Positions 1 to 13,589 are shown, counted from the first letter of the stretch. The stretch is DNA of 64,000 nt from Apostichopus japonicus (GCF_037975245.1 NC_092577.1:32924898-32988897), one strand, 5' to 3'. Made by a program: numbers and translations. Notes: generated from the letters alone by a model not told the origin.

Positions 1-2990
1 AATCCCTTGAGATGGAATACTTTCATCTGGTGGAATGTAGTGCCATTTCTCATTTACATTTAACGAAAATAATTATATAAACAAATTAAAAAGTACTTTC
101 TCCCTGGAATTCTCAAACTAAATTCTTCTCCGTCTGCACTCCGCAATGCACAAGAGAATTGATCAAAACAAATCGTTATTATCAATTTCGGGGGCCACAA
201 TTAAATTATTTTTTAGGTTCTCATTCTGCGCCACCAATTCCTGTCAGTATGATTGACATGCGTTTTAAGCAACCAAACCTTCTAAGCGACCTGACTTTAG
301 TACGCTGGTAATAAGAACCACAGAAGATACATATGAGTAGAGTCCTCTGATGTAAAATATGAGTGTACCTTAATATGTGGTGTTGGTTTCTCAGTTGAGT
401 ATGCATGCACACATTACACAGCAGCGAATATTAATTTGTCTTCCATTTTTTTTCTCAGCCGAAGTTGTCCTTAATGTCTATTGCAATGTTAACATTTGTC
501 TCTGAATCAATCAGAAGATTGAAATGAAACCAGTTCTACCACTATGACCAGAGAATATTGCCTCTTCAGTTATAACGAAAAGAGAAATACCCCAGTACCA
601 TGTGTTTCTGTGGGAAATACCGTTTGATCATTAGCGATGTTTCCATGTTTGTCAGAAATCTTAACTGCCATACCTAGTTATGCGTAACATTTGTTCGGTT
701 AAATTAGAGGTTTGCCATTACGCCATTATACTTATCTAGTGTAGAACACCCGGATTATCCGGATGTTTTAAAAAAACAAAGTAATTTTGTAGATCTTCCG
801 TACTCGGCACATCTCTCACCAGTCTTTTCACCATGATGTTGTTTGTTCTTGTTCGACATAGCCACACTATGACATAATTACCAGTATCAGTAAAACGACA
901 AAGCTGCATCGTTATTTTGCTAGGGGGCGTAGGTGGGCAGACGAAATAAAGCATTACAATCGATTAGACCAAATGGTGTTATCTGAAGACAGCAGTAAGT
1001 CTGTAAAGTGATCCGCCTCTCGTACTCACTAATGGTAGCGATCATGTCACGGTCACGTGCTTTCAAAGAATTGCCCTTATTTTCTTCATTTTTTACGGCC
1101 TCCGTCAGTGCACCTCATTATTTAGTACATGATATCGGTGAGCAACAGCGACAAACGCACCATTAGAAGAAAGAGCAGTAAATCATCAACAAACATGCCA
1201 ATGGGATTATAAATGGTCACCCATTTTTTTTTTATTGCCATTCCCCCTTCTTCCTTATTTTGATATTCATGCTGACAGACGTTGTCAAACAAATGGAGAA
1301 ATCTTGGCCTAAAGAAAAGTACTCAGATAAATTTAAACGTGCTCATTTAAGATAAAAAGAAACTTGGGGCCAATGAAAACAAGGACTCCGTAGAGAGAAA
1401 TAAACAATATTGAGCTTCGAAATGTCATTCAAATCCTCATTTTGCGAATATCTGGTTTGGCTCTTAAATGTTCTAGTGCACAAGTCCGAAACTTCAAAGT
1501 CAATTTAAAACATCCGGTACTCTGATTTTTTTTAAATATTTTTTTTATGGTGTTCTTGTAATGAGATATATCTACTCTGCAGTTCAGACTTGATCTCAGA
1601 CTTATAAGAACTGAAAAGAAGTTGCAAAGAACAGGCAAATATTCAGATATAATTAATGGATGGTACTAACTCCATACGAGAAGCTGTAATACCTTTAATG
1701 TTCATTCAAGATTTAAGTTCCCTAGAATGCACTACTTGCTTTTCTTTCGTGAATGTTGATAAATCGAAAATTTCAAGGACTTTTTTGCCCAAATATGTTT
1801 TGTAATACTTTCCGCCTTTTATACTTTTTCTGTACAGTATCTTCATTTGCAACAGTGGGTTCATTTCTCTCATTAAAGGTATAAGTAGGAAAAACTGTAG
1901 TATAAAGTATCTGAAATTCTAAACCTAGCAACAACAAAAATAGTGTGAAAAGTAAACCTCGGAAACATCATTAAATGTTATACCGTATATCAGTGGATAG
2001 TGTTAAACTGCTAAAAACAGACTGAATAAAGACAAAATATATTAATCTATATCTCGTCCACATGCAGATTACCCTTAAGATCCAGCTACTCTTTCGATCA
2101 TCTAGATCTCCCCTTTTTTGAAATTATTTGAAATTCAGGTAAATTCTAGTTCCTCCCAGGGACGTTTGAAATAGTGACCTATTATCGATTGACAAAAGAT
2201 TACTTTCTGTGTATTTGCTTTACCTTGCATAAATTCATTTCTTGCCTACAAGAAGCCTTCGATCATACTCGTTATTCAAAAAGCAACTTCTTATAAGTCT
2301 TGGTTACATTCAATGATTGCCTGTTTTATTTCGATACAGATCGCCATCAAGGTCTTGTGACTGAATATCTGCAGAATTACAAAACAATTTATAATAATAG
2401 AAAAACAAAGTGAATATTGATCGTAGGGAGTGTTTGAATACTGCATTGTTGAGCTTTAGAAATCCGTCAGTTTGTCGATTTCGAATGACCCTGTGCTATA
2501 TTCTAACTTGATACATCTTCTTCATGTCTCTTGTTGGGTTTTCCTTATCTTTTTCTCCCATGTTTTCATTCTCTTTCATTCGTTATTTTATGAGAGGTTT
2601 TGTAAGAGATGATCTCACAGTCTAATGTTATATTAAAACAAAACCTTAACTTCTCTTTAACAGCTCGATTCATTGCATCCACTAGAGTACATAAGCATTA
2701 TATCTTAAGTGGTCAGATAAGTTACATAACATGATGATTAAATAATATTATTTTTGTCAAAGGTGATCTCTGAACAAAAAGATTACATAACAGAGTTTCT
2801 CCAACTCATAAATCTGCACTGATGACTAAATAGAATCCTGTTTTGGTCAGACTGAACAGAAAGAATGACTATAGATACATAATTAAATTACGATATTTCG
2901 TAGACTGTTTAAAAAACAGTTTTAGTAGTCCAGAGTTTTTTTTCTACAGCACCTCGAATGTTTTAGAAATGACACTTTAAATAGCTGTGG
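1..2990. other. No recognisable feature
   Basis: AT-rich sequence with only short chance reading frames (under 75 codons). I see no splice-bounded exon, RNA gene or clear transposon end in it. Confidence 0.5.
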
Positions 2991-2994
2991 TTCA

Positions 2995-3300
2995 ACAGTT
3001 AAAAGTGACTGGACTATGAAGCCTAATTAATACACAGATCATTAGGTCAGTTCCTCAGCTCAGATGCAACACAAAATTCAATGGGAATTTTTACTGCTTC
3101 AAATGACGTGTTTATTATATGTTACAAATTTGTCAAGAACGAGCGATGTTGAATTTCATCCAAGGATGCTTGTTCTTTGTATGACATTAAAAGAATATTA
3201 TGGTTGAGTTATAAGTATATAAACAATGAACTAACGTTTCCATTTAGTCCTGGACTGAGGAGCCGACGTCATCATCGTTTTTGCCTTTAATGAGCATTAC
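2995..3300. repeat. Dispersed repeat, copy A
   Basis: Shares the blocks AAGTGACTGGACTA, CAGTTCCTCAG..CAGATGCAAC and CTGAGGAGCCGACGTCATC, in the same order and spacing, with a second copy at about 47540-47840 inside HS1BP3 intron 2. The family was not identified; partial inverted symmetry (TTCCTCAG / CTGAGGAG) suggests a non-autonomous element. Confidence 0.6.
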
Positions 3301-5362
3301 AGAACTTTAAAAGTTTTAAAAGTCGAATATATTGATGACCAGAATCGCTAGAGAGAATCATTGCTTACACTCAAGTGTTTGTTTCTATTTTTGTCTTTAT
3401 AACAAATCCAGGCTAAAATTCTGCCTAAAGTCATATTTTAACTTTAAAAATATCCACCGTGACTGTTAGTAGGAATCAACCGTGATAGTTACTAAAATAA
3501 ACAGCAAACATCCAACGTCCCGGTCAAGTTTTACAATGCTTTCAAAAATATTGCATAAGTTGGGAAATATCTCGTGGAAAAGATTTCTTTTGTCATAGTT
3601 GATAGTTTAATATTTAACGTACCCAACAATACCAATAGAGACCAAAAGGAAAAAAAAAACTCTGATTATTAGTTCTGCTTAGACACAGACTTTATGGCTA
3701 ACTAATTTTGTCGACCTAATTAATAATTTCCGTTATTGACGTAAATTATAAACGAAAGCCAGAGAAGAAACGACAGACCTTTTTTTTTTTTTTGCTTCTA
3801 ATACTGACAACTGCATTTGCAGTGATAGTTCCGAATCAATTTTCTGCAACAGGTGATTAACATTAGGAATCGGGGTTTGACTTAACAATCGTATCAAGGT
3901 ACGAAAAAAAGGTATCCGAATGAAACATTTTTAATGAAATAAACGGGACTAAATGAACAAATGTGACTTTGGTCGACGCGTTATGTTATTATTTTATAAT
4001 TGTTTATATTTTTGGGATTTACCGGAAGACTTTTTAGTGTGGCTCGATTTTTTTTATTTTCTTGGTTTGTTTTTCGTTTTTTTGTCCTTTGAAGAAATAT
4101 TAAATGAAACGGTGTTTTTAACATCAAATCCTACATATAATACACAAAACTGCCATGTCACAGGGAGTTATAAAATAACTTCGTAGTCTTGTTTTTATCG
4201 AAGGTAGACAACGGTTAGTCCGTGCTGACAAAGAAATGTATATATTCCGACTTGAGAAATGTTATATGTGACTTACCGCAATTCAGAAAAATAATCCCAG
4301 TTTTGATGAAGAATCGCGTAACAATTAGTTCCAAACTTCTTGCTAATCCCGTCTAATGAGTGTTCAAAACAATGCAAATTATCGGTTAACCTCTTAAGAA
4401 AACTAACGAAAGTTGGTGGCCTGCAATAAGCTATCTCGAAGCTTTTGTCTCCAAAAACAACTCTTCGACCATTCAATTGACATAGCTGTCGTCTTAAAAT
4501 CAAGGCATGTGCGTTGCAACGGACATCTCATTGTAAACAATAGACTGAAATGTTGACTAGTACGTAGCTATGTAACATAACTGTACTATATATTCCAGAG
4601 TATCGCCCTACGTGAATAGTTGATGCCGACTGAACGAACAATCTGGTTACGTTTAATACATAATACGAACGGGTCATACGAGTAACGTGCACGAACAACA
4701 CGCAAAACAACTTGAAGAACCGCCCACATTTGCGAACAGCAAATCCACGGTGATTTTAAGTAGTCAGAAACCAACGAATCAATTTATGGGAGGGCGATAA
4801 CTTTTCTGTTTGATTGACGTTTCAGGGTTCGTGGCGTGGTAGAAAATTAAACATTTACTGCGAGTATCAACTTGACTAAATGATAGATGAGTAACTTAAA
4901 TCTAGTCAAACGTTGATTTATAACGTGAGCCATATTGTAGATAGTCGACCGTCTCCTATATCATTATTAAAGTAATATGCATCTGTTTCAACGACTGAAG
5001 TATAGAAATCCTCCGGCAGGAACCAGTTGATCCTAGAACTTCTAAATTTTAGAAACAATATGTTGAGATGAATATCTCCTAGAAATAAATACGTCCATGT
5101 GAGATGGTCATCCGTTAACACTTTACTCGTAACTCAAGTTCATAAAGGTTAGCGTGAACGAGATATAAAACCATTCAGGTCGGAATATGCAAAATAAACA
5201 ATGCTTACCACGTGGCCAACCTCCGACGCCTACCAATGACGTCGGTCGCTGACCTCATCAATGACGTTTCTTGCGCAATTAGCAAAGCAAAGTACTACTG
5301 ATGGGTACAAGAGGCAACTAGACCAACCATGCTACATAATCTTCATACACTCTACAAAATAA

Positions 5363-5830
5363 ACGGGTAGTTCTACACTGTTTTCAGGTATTTTAACACA
5401 TGGATTGTTATTAAACACTGGAAAGGTGTATGATAAACATCCACAATGTGGTTATACCATCACAAAGTGTACATATAACCATTGCCTTGGTCATTAACAT
5501 GTAAACGTGTACATATACCCCGAGGTAAAGCCGGTTTGTGTATTTCTGATCATTGTGGGTAAATTAACATAGTCTGCGTGTAATTAGACACAATGAGTTA
5601 TGTACATTTACACACTTAAAGTGCTTAATTTACACTCACTTTTCAAAAAACGTTCCCTCTTTAACCAAAACGGTAATTTTACCCACATAACATGTAATTT
5701 TGCACGAATAATGTATATCTCAGTAACAATGTGTAAAATAACCCTTCTTGGTATATTGTTTTACAATCAAAAAGGGTATAACACCAACAACACTTATTTT
5801 GAAGTATCATAACAGGGTAGAATCACACAA
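5363..5830. repeat. Block rich in TACAC / GTAAAATTAC motifs
   Basis: Short motifs such as TTTACAC, GTGTACATATA, GGGTAAATTAAC and GTAATTTTACCC recur in both orientations, and the block is bracketed by the similar strings GGGTAGTTCTACAC and GGGTAGAATCACAC. It may be a very old element; I cannot assign it. Confidence 0.3.
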
Positions 5831-6850
5831 GATAAGAGCTAATTATACACTTCATGGGGTTGTATTTGTTCTTCACTTATAATTAGTTTAAAATTCGGAT
5901 ATCCCGGTGGTTGAAATATACAGCTTATAACAATAATACTGGAAACGTTCCACATCATTAGGTGAAAATTATATTGTCATAGCACTTGCATGGTACAGAT
6001 TTAAAAAAATGAATTCGGTGATAGGTTGTGTATGCATTTCTTTTGAACACAGTGAATGATGTTGTCATGGCAATTAAGTTGAAACACTTTTTTATTTAAA
6101 TAAGTGATTCATACACAGACGAAACTAGTATCTCTAAACAAGCTTAGCACACAGCTTAGCACATTCCAAATGTATACTCCAAATGTATACATGGCAACAT
6201 GGTTCTCGCGAAGTTCTCCACTATACGATTGAAGCTGAATCAAGATTTATTTTCGAATGTAGCTCGTAAAGGTTTTAATATTTTTACCTCTTACGACCTC
6301 AAATAACATTAGATCTCCACACAAAACTACAGAGTATGTAGTTCCACGTGCTCAGGATGAAGTCCATGCAAAGTTCTGCTTTTGGAGTTCTCCTCACATA
6401 ACAATAGGGTTTCTGTACTCACTAAGATGCAAAAACTTGCCTCGCTGTACGTACCGTCCAACTACAAACTATCACATTGTAAGGTGTATACGACAGCTGC
6501 TATCAAGCATTCGACACCAGCTTCTCAAAAAAAAGAACCGAAAAAAAAACTACTTGAAGAAAAATTATCCAAGGTATCACATAACGATAAGAATAAAGCC
6601 TCAATAGATAACATTGCACTATGTGTGAAACTATAATTGCCTGCCCAAGGTAATTGGAAAAAGGTTTAAGTTCCATTTCTCAGGTCAAATATCAATGTAT
6701 AACCAGAACGTTTGCAAATAGCAACTCAGAATGCCATGTTCTGTCCTGTGTTCCTTCCCAAGAGGATTGCAATCGCATACCGTGACATTTCATCTACAGT
6801 CGAACTACGAATATAACTGATCTAGTTACTTATGAAAGGACTTTACAACT
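5831..6850. other. No recognisable feature
   Basis: AT-rich, with an 84-codon reading frame at 6382-6636 ending in a Lys-rich stretch. It has no similarity I recognise and no clear splice sites, so I do not call it a gene. Confidence 0.45.
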
Positions 6851-7166
6851 CAGCCGATTCACACTGCAAAGATTACAGTAGCTACTGTAAATCTTAAAGT
6901 TTTGTACCCATAGTAAAATACTGGATTGTGCTGATAAATATGATAAATCGGTAGCATTTGCTATTAGATTTAAAGTAAGAACTGAGGATATGTGTAATCC
7001 CAACAAATGCATCAGAACTGAATTTGTTGGAATTACACATACCCGGAGTTCTTACTGTAATCCTAATAGCACATAGCACGATTTCAAGCACGATCCAGGT
7101 TTCACTTTGGGTACAAACCTTTTTAAGATGTACAATAGTAACTGTGTTCTCTGTGTGTATCGGGTG
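6851..7166. mobile_element. Palindromic MITE, copy 1 (7-bp target duplication)
   Basis: The two halves are near-complete inverted repeats: the left end CAGCCGATTCACAC matches the reverse complement of the right end GTGTGTATCGGGTG, and the arms extend about 150 bp to a centre near 7010. Flanks TACAACT (6844-6850) and CACAACT (7167-7173) match at 6 of 7 bases, a decayed target duplication. No coding capacity. Confidence 0.85.
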
Positions 7167-7173
7167 CACAACT

Positions 7174-8300
7174 ACCATACAAATAAAGTAAAACGCTGTG
7201 GAATGAGATATGTATACAACTTCTATCTGGTACGTGAAATCAGCCAACGGAATTGCGCTTCCATTTGCAAACTTTCAGTTGAGATTACTACTGAGATTGT
7301 TAGATCCGCTTTTTTTTTTACCAAGAAAGAAGGTCTCATCCCAGTGTTTTAAAGTAAAACGCTTTGAAAATCAGGGATATACAACTTCTGTCCCATACGG
7401 GAACTCAGTCGTCAACAGAGTAACGTTTGAATTTCACTGAACTAAGCATAGCCGACCAGATTCGGTCAAAGGAGAGATTGGTATTAATCTCTAAAACGAG
7501 TTCCCCACTTTAGAAGGGGAAAAAAACCTTGTTGGAGATTTGGCCAAAATTTTCGATTGGAATTGAAAAGTGATAAAAGGTATGTAAGTGTCACTTGTAT
7601 AATTGAAATTGCAATGACAATGTTGGAAACTGGTTTCCTATAAGCAGCTTTTACAAAAAAAAAACAATAAAAAGGATCTGCATAAATGAAATTCTGAGAA
7701 CTTGAACAACTCGTTACTCGCTCACGCATTATTATTCACTATGGAAACACAGTTAAAGGTGTTACAGTTCGATCACAATCGACCTTATTTCGAGTAATAT
7801 CCGACAACTCCTTCGGGCTATCCATATTTATAATGTGATAATTCTGAAGCAGTGACACTAGTTTTTAGCATTTCCTGCAACTTTTGTGATATGTCACTTG
7901 CTTAGCAAGGGTTTTAATTTAGTTAATATCCATGAGAAGAATTAGATGCTCGGTGGCAGCATCGATTTTAGGTGGGAGTGACGTCTTTATGGCTTTACCT
8001 AAAAGAAGATAAAACATAATCATTTAAGTTCCCAAAATTGGAATTTTCTGTACAAGCCTAAGTGAAAGAAATTCACCTTTCTGTCAGCTATTTACGGATT
8101 AGCAGCTCCCTGGTTTCTTTAAAGTTTCGTTTCGTTTATTGGTTTTCTAAAACTTTAAATAGTACAAGTACACAGAATAACAAACATAATACGACCAGCA
8201 ATGAAGTAGAGGGAAGTATAACTTTACAACATAAACAGAGGTGCTTGTAGAAGAGTTTTACTCCCAAAAAACTGAGATAAAAAATGAAAAAGTCAAATCA
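7174..8300. other. No recognisable feature
   Basis: Sequence between the two palindromic MITEs. Only chance reading frames are visible. Confidence 0.45.
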
Positions 8301-8307
8301 GAAATAT

Positions 8308-8605
8308 CACCCGATACACACAGAGAACACTATTACTACTGTAAGTCTTAAAAGGTTCGTACCCAAAGTAAAACCTGGATCGTGCTTTAAATCGGTAGCA
8401 TGTGCTATTATAATTACAGTAAGAACTCAGGATATGTGTACTTCCAACAAATCAAGTTGTTGGAATTTGTTGGGATTACACATATCCTCAGTTCTTACTA
8501 TCATAGGCTACCGATTTATCAGTTTTGTCAGCACGATCCAGTTTTACTGTGGTACGAAACTTTAAGATTTACAGTAGTTACTGTAATCTCTGTGTGAATC
8601 GGCTG
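8308..8605. mobile_element. Palindromic MITE, copy 2 (perfect 7-bp target duplication)
   Basis: Same family as 6851-7166: ends CACCCGATACACACAG and CTGTGTGAATCGGCTG are inverted repeats, and the arms pair through a centre at the 'TCAAGTTG' region near 8455. It is flanked on both sides by GAAATAT (8301-8307 and 8606-8612), a perfect 7-bp duplication that fixes both ends. Confidence 0.9.
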
Positions 8606-8612
8606 GAAATAT

Positions 8613-11377
8613 ACACAAGGCCATATTGAACAGAGGAATTAGAGAGGTCGTTAATAAAGCAAAACAAAACTTATTTAATAATACATATCCCGTCTTCCAG
8701 ACCTCACCTACCTTCACAAACCCTTCCCCAGACGAGCCCGCCCCCATTCCCACTAAAACCCACAGCTTCCCACATTAAAATTGTGCTGTGAAATTAACAA
8801 ATGTAGTGTATGCACTAAAAATTAATAACAAATATAAGCAAGACCTTGTAACTTTACTTAAACCTTCACAAACTGATTCATACTGGCTGTAAAGGAGTTA
8901 AGAATTAAAGCTTATGCCCGTTTCGATTTGAGACATCATTGTTCCCTGCCAGTATGTGCTGAGATATCCTATCTTGTTTTGTGCGTTATTATGGAATATT
9001 ATTCGGCCTGAGGCGTACAGCTTTGATGAACGTAGTAAGTCAATGCAGGGTTTGATTAGCTATCGATAGGCTCTTGGCCTACACTCGATAGGCCCTGAAG
9101 GTGATAAGACCATGCGGAATTTGTTTAACTTTAAAGAATTCACAGAAACAACCATTTCTTTACCATCTTTTCACGGACAAACCAGTATTTTTAGCTTTGT
9201 CTGTCTTCTCGACGAGCCGGGTGTTGATTTACTCCATAATGTTCATGAAAATCACGGGAGATAGAAATTTGATGTGTTTTGTCACTATGACATGACGCAA
9301 GACTACTTTTCAAGTGCAAGAGCAGACGAAGTATAACAATCGATATGCCCTACGTTTTGTCCGACATCAATGACGATACACTCAAAATAATGAAACATTA
9401 GTACGAACCTAGCAGAACAGCCGTTCATTAATCATTACTTCTCGGAACTCTCGAAACCGGTTATCAATTCTCACAGTGTTGAGTAAAATGTCATTCAAGT
9501 CATATCTCTTTGTAAAAAAAACGCAATCAATGCGGTTGCAGATCTCATACTAAACTTGAGTACATGAGCACAATGATGTCCTCACTATTGAGGTACATTG
9601 CTCATAGACCCGAAAAGTCTGAAGTAAATGAGCCATGAATATTCTGCATTGCATAATACGCTTTAGACATCCATTCAAATAAATCATTCCAACAGCCATA
9701 ATGATTACTTGTTGTATGGATATGACATTTTCAGCTACTTTGTTGTGGTCGTAGTGGTTGTTGTTGTGTTTAGGCAATTTTTGTTTTATTTACTGTTACA
9801 TGTCAAGTATGTTAGGCAGCTTCAGTTACAGCTTAACGGTATATCCCTTTAAAGCCGGGCGCACACTATCCGACTGCCAGCAGTCGTCATTGACAATGTG
9901 TATGTAATTTGGCATGTTGCATAAAATAATGCACAGGTTGCACCTTAACATTTTCACCAATACTACTTTCGAATACAATTGTCCAAGTTTGATCTTTGAC
10001 CTCCATCGACCACGTAACATTTTTACACATACATTGGAACTGTTTCCATGCACTTTATTTGGTCAAGTAGATAACTTTACAATAACTCTCCTAGAAGATA
10101 TTGGAATAAACATAATTTCCTGAAGAAGTGATTGCATGAAAATGCAATTTCAGTATTGTTTAGATGAATTACACATTGATCGTGGCATTGGAAAATTGTC
10201 GGAACCAATATAAAAGAAATCGGCGAGCCCTTTACAAGCATTGACCACGAGTGAATATCTTTGAACTGATGCTCATGATAACCATGCTGAGAAAATGCTT
10301 ACCAATCACACACATGTTAAACCTAATGGACTATCCCCTTGAGCTAGTGATTCCAATGCAAATCAGTATCCATTAATTTGTGGGACTAATCTTCTTATGA
10401 ATGGAAAGGGGAAAGGTATTTCCATTGCATACATCGGGTGAAGACAACAAAATTACGAAAATAGGGTAAACAGGCCGCGGAATTCTCTCTCTATCTACCT
10501 CTCTCTATGTCTACAAAAGTAGAGTAAAATAAAACAGGCGGGGAGATTATTTATAATAATGTATCGGTGGTTGCAACATTCTGTACAATTCCGGGAGGTT
10601 CAATGTCCGAAATGCAGCGAGAAAACATGTACGTCAGAGGGAAACCATTTTGTTCGTTCCGTGGTTTCGAAACCCAATTTTAAGTACACAACGTGAGGCT
10701 TAATCTTAAAAACTAGACAACCAGTGGGTACTGATGCAGCTGCAAAAATAAACGTCTCACTTTTTCGTTTCAGGATAGCCCGCAGAGCCATATACACTTC
10801 ACAAAAGACATAATGTATTTTTTAAATTACATGTTAATTGCATCCTAGCATCGAGCCATTTAAAGACTTATTAAGTAGTACATTTAAAAAATACTATTAA
10901 CCATGGCTCTTAATCAAGTTAGAAATACCAACAAACTTTTGTTCTAAATAGACTCTCTGAACATCTGAGGAGATTAACATTAGTTTTGCCCGTTAACGAT
11001 GTCTGTTATAGGCGGTTCGGAAATTACTTTTGCGTACGAACAGATATTGCATCCAATCTACGCTACGTATGGTTGGTAGCACTCAAATGATATTCAGAAT
11101 CACGTTTATGTGCTACAATGCACATACTTAGTCACATGGCTTCGAGGTCAACATACAGTTTATCATGATGGCTTTATATATAACCGGCCAAAGCAGGCCT
11201 ATCATCTTTCAAATAGACATCCTTCATACAGATAAACTTAAGATGAATAAACGAGGCTGAGAACGTGATCATTTATATTATTTGACATGTTAGGTACGTT
11301 GAGATATACAAGGTATATCATATCTATACCACATGTTTCTTGGAGGCTTGATACTGACTTATTTCAATACTATCGTT
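8613..11377. other. No gene; CT microsatellite near 10486
   Basis: Short reading frames only. A CT-rich microsatellite lies at about 10484-10515. GCCGGGCGCACACTATCCG at 9855-9873 resembles a transposon terminus, but no partner end was found. Confidence 0.4.
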
Positions 11378-11803
11378 AAAATGGGCACAAACCCAATCAT
11401 CATCTTTAGCAGATATGAACGAGTCTTTTTTTTCTGGTGATACACAACTCACCCAACCTTAAAAATTTTTAGTTCAATTTGGGATGCTTTTTAAGGTAGA
11501 ACGCTAGCACAGTGTTAACATGACGTCAGTGGGTCATGTTTAAGACGTCATGTTAAGAGGATATTTTAGATTTACGAAATCCACCTACATTACAAAAACG
11601 ATAAATGTAGTAAATAAAGAAAAATCAAACACCTGACTCGACTCACTCGATGATATCATATAGTTAGACTTGATCAAGACTTCAGCTGTGCGTGAAGGAA
11701 CTTTAAATCGGCGAGGTCCCTCAAATGGATTAAAACTTTTCTTGGCTATTTTGGGGAGTTGTGCATGACAGCCATCTCTGACACATAGACCAATAAAATG
11801 ATT
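11378..11803. repeat. Long dispersed repeat, copy 1
   Basis: Aligns by eye to 28851-29378. Shared blocks in order: AAATGGGCACAAACCCAA, ATCATCTTTAGC, a region with ATATTTTAGATTT, CTTGATCAAGACTTCAGC, CCTCAAATGGATT, TTGGGGAG and CATGACAGCCATCTCTGACAC. The right part TTTTCTTGGCTATTTTGGGG is the inverse of a block near the left end of copy 2, so the element probably has subterminal inverted repeats. Inside, TTAACATGACGTC and GACGTCATGTTAA form a perfect 13-bp hairpin. Confidence 0.65.
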
Positions 11804-11847
11804 GTCATGTAAGTTGCGTTTCCTTTAACTTGCGTGGTACATTGGTA

Positions 11848-11983
11848 ACCTTTAACATTGCGTGGTAACATTGGTAGCGCTACCAATGCCCTCAGATTCA
11901 AAATGGCGTCGCCTCACCTTTAACATTGCGTGGTAACATTGGTAGCGCTACCAATGCCCTCAGATTCAAAATGGCGTCGCCTC
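11848..11983. repeat. Tandem duplication, two 68-bp units
   Basis: Two identical 68-bp units (11848-11915, 11916-11983), with a third partial match upstream at 11822. Each unit contains a perfect 20-bp palindrome CATTGGTAGCGCTACCAATG (11869-11888 and 11937-11956) and a YY1-like AAAATGGCG. Identity of the units indicates a recent duplication. Confidence 0.95.
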
Positions 11984-13377
11984 ACCTTTCAAAACTGACA
12001 CGATTATGATTCATATCGTCTACAATTATTAACACCATGGTAACATCGAGTCTTACACGAAAGTTGAATAAGCATTTTCTTTTGCTATTAATGTTACTAC
12101 CTTTGTATTGAACGACTTGAAATTCTTCCCAAGATCCACTCAAAGGTCAAAGTTGCCTTCAATTGCCTCAACTTAAAAATTATATCCATTTCGATGAATG
12201 CACCTCATCAAACCTTAAGTGTGATATTCTATACCTATCATGCAGAGAAAACATCAATGCCGAGCTGTATTCGGCACTTTTCCGAGAACCTGTCTGTCCT
12301 GTCACCGTCCTGATGTGAAGGCCAAATTAGGCCCTTCAGAGAAAACTAGTGAGTGTGTAAACTATGTTTGCCCTGCTGAATTTTAACGCCCAAGAGACCT
12401 CTGGAATACCGACTAGGTACGATTGATCGTGGGAAATACACCCCAAAATGACATTTTATTTCTGCTTCAACCATGACACAACCTACAGGTAGCGGAACAA
12501 CCGATATTCTACTCGACATACAGAATACACGATACAACATCCTGCATTAAGGATAGGTTCAAATTTTAATATGCGGTCGGACTGGATGATTAAAATAACG
12601 ACTGGTTTGGTGAGTTGAATAGTACTGAATGCTTTCAACAGACTCAGGTAAAACTAACAATCTTTAGCAATCGTGGAAATGGTTCCATCGCCTTGCTTTT
12701 TTGGGCCACTTTCAACGTTAAAATCACAAGATTAAAAGAATGCAAACAATACGTTCATGTCATTAAGGCCGCAAGGCTACCGCCGATGACAACTTCCATT
12801 GACTATGACAACTTTACAAAGTCACACGTTTGACTACGTCCAAGTTGAATGACAACTTAGCAGATTACATCCTTTAACGAAAAGGGTCAAGATAGGGTGT
12901 AACATTAAAAGTGTGACTCCCTTCTGACGGAAGTTTGATTAATATCTCTTTACACGGTATTAACCTGTTTCTATCAAGGGTAACTACACTCTAGTTAATA
13001 TTTGCCTTTTTTTTTTTGGTATGAATTTTCCCGTTCCATGTATTACACCTATTTCAATGACATTTCGATTTCTTATCACTGATAAACTGTTTTTTAATTA
13101 CCATCTAACTTCGCACTCACAAACATGCAAACGGCTCACATTTCCACAACCAGAATGAGGTGGCTGCTGCTTAAGTGGAAGAGCATTCAGGCATAAAATT
13201 CCATTAATTTTTAACACACGAGAGACAATAGGCACACTTAAAGTAATTCATATCAAGATTTCTCTGCAGATCGCGCTTCGTCTGTTCGATTATTTTACAT
13301 TTACATATGTTTACGTTATTGTATACAACGCATGGCTACATTGTTAAGAAAACAGTTCAAGTCTGACTGATATACAT
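11984..13377. other. No recognisable feature
   Basis: Chance reading frames only, with a poly-T run at about 13009-13018. Confidence 0.45.
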
Positions 13378-13388
13378 ATATAAATATT

Positions 13389-13414
<26 letters not shown>
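13378..13414. repeat. (TA)n microsatellite
   Basis: Run of TA dinucleotides, with short TATG interruptions after it, next to the half copy of the palindromic MITE. Confidence 0.9.
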
Positions 13415-13424
<10 letters not shown>

Positions 13425-13450
13425 CCAGCAACTCCCAAACAACTGGATGA

Positions 13451-13589
13451 ATTGGGATTACACATATCCTCAGTTCTTACTGTAATCCTAATAGCACATG
13501 CTACCGAATTATAGCCCGATCCAGTTTTTACTGTGGTACAAAACTGTAAGATTTACAGTAATAACTGTGTTCTCTATGTGTATCAGGTG
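13451..13589. mobile_element. Palindromic MITE, half copy
   Basis: One arm of the same palindromic family, from ATTGGGATTACACATATCC to the terminal CTATGTGTATCAGGTG. The other arm is missing and an AT microsatellite lies just upstream, which may mark the break. Confidence 0.8.
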
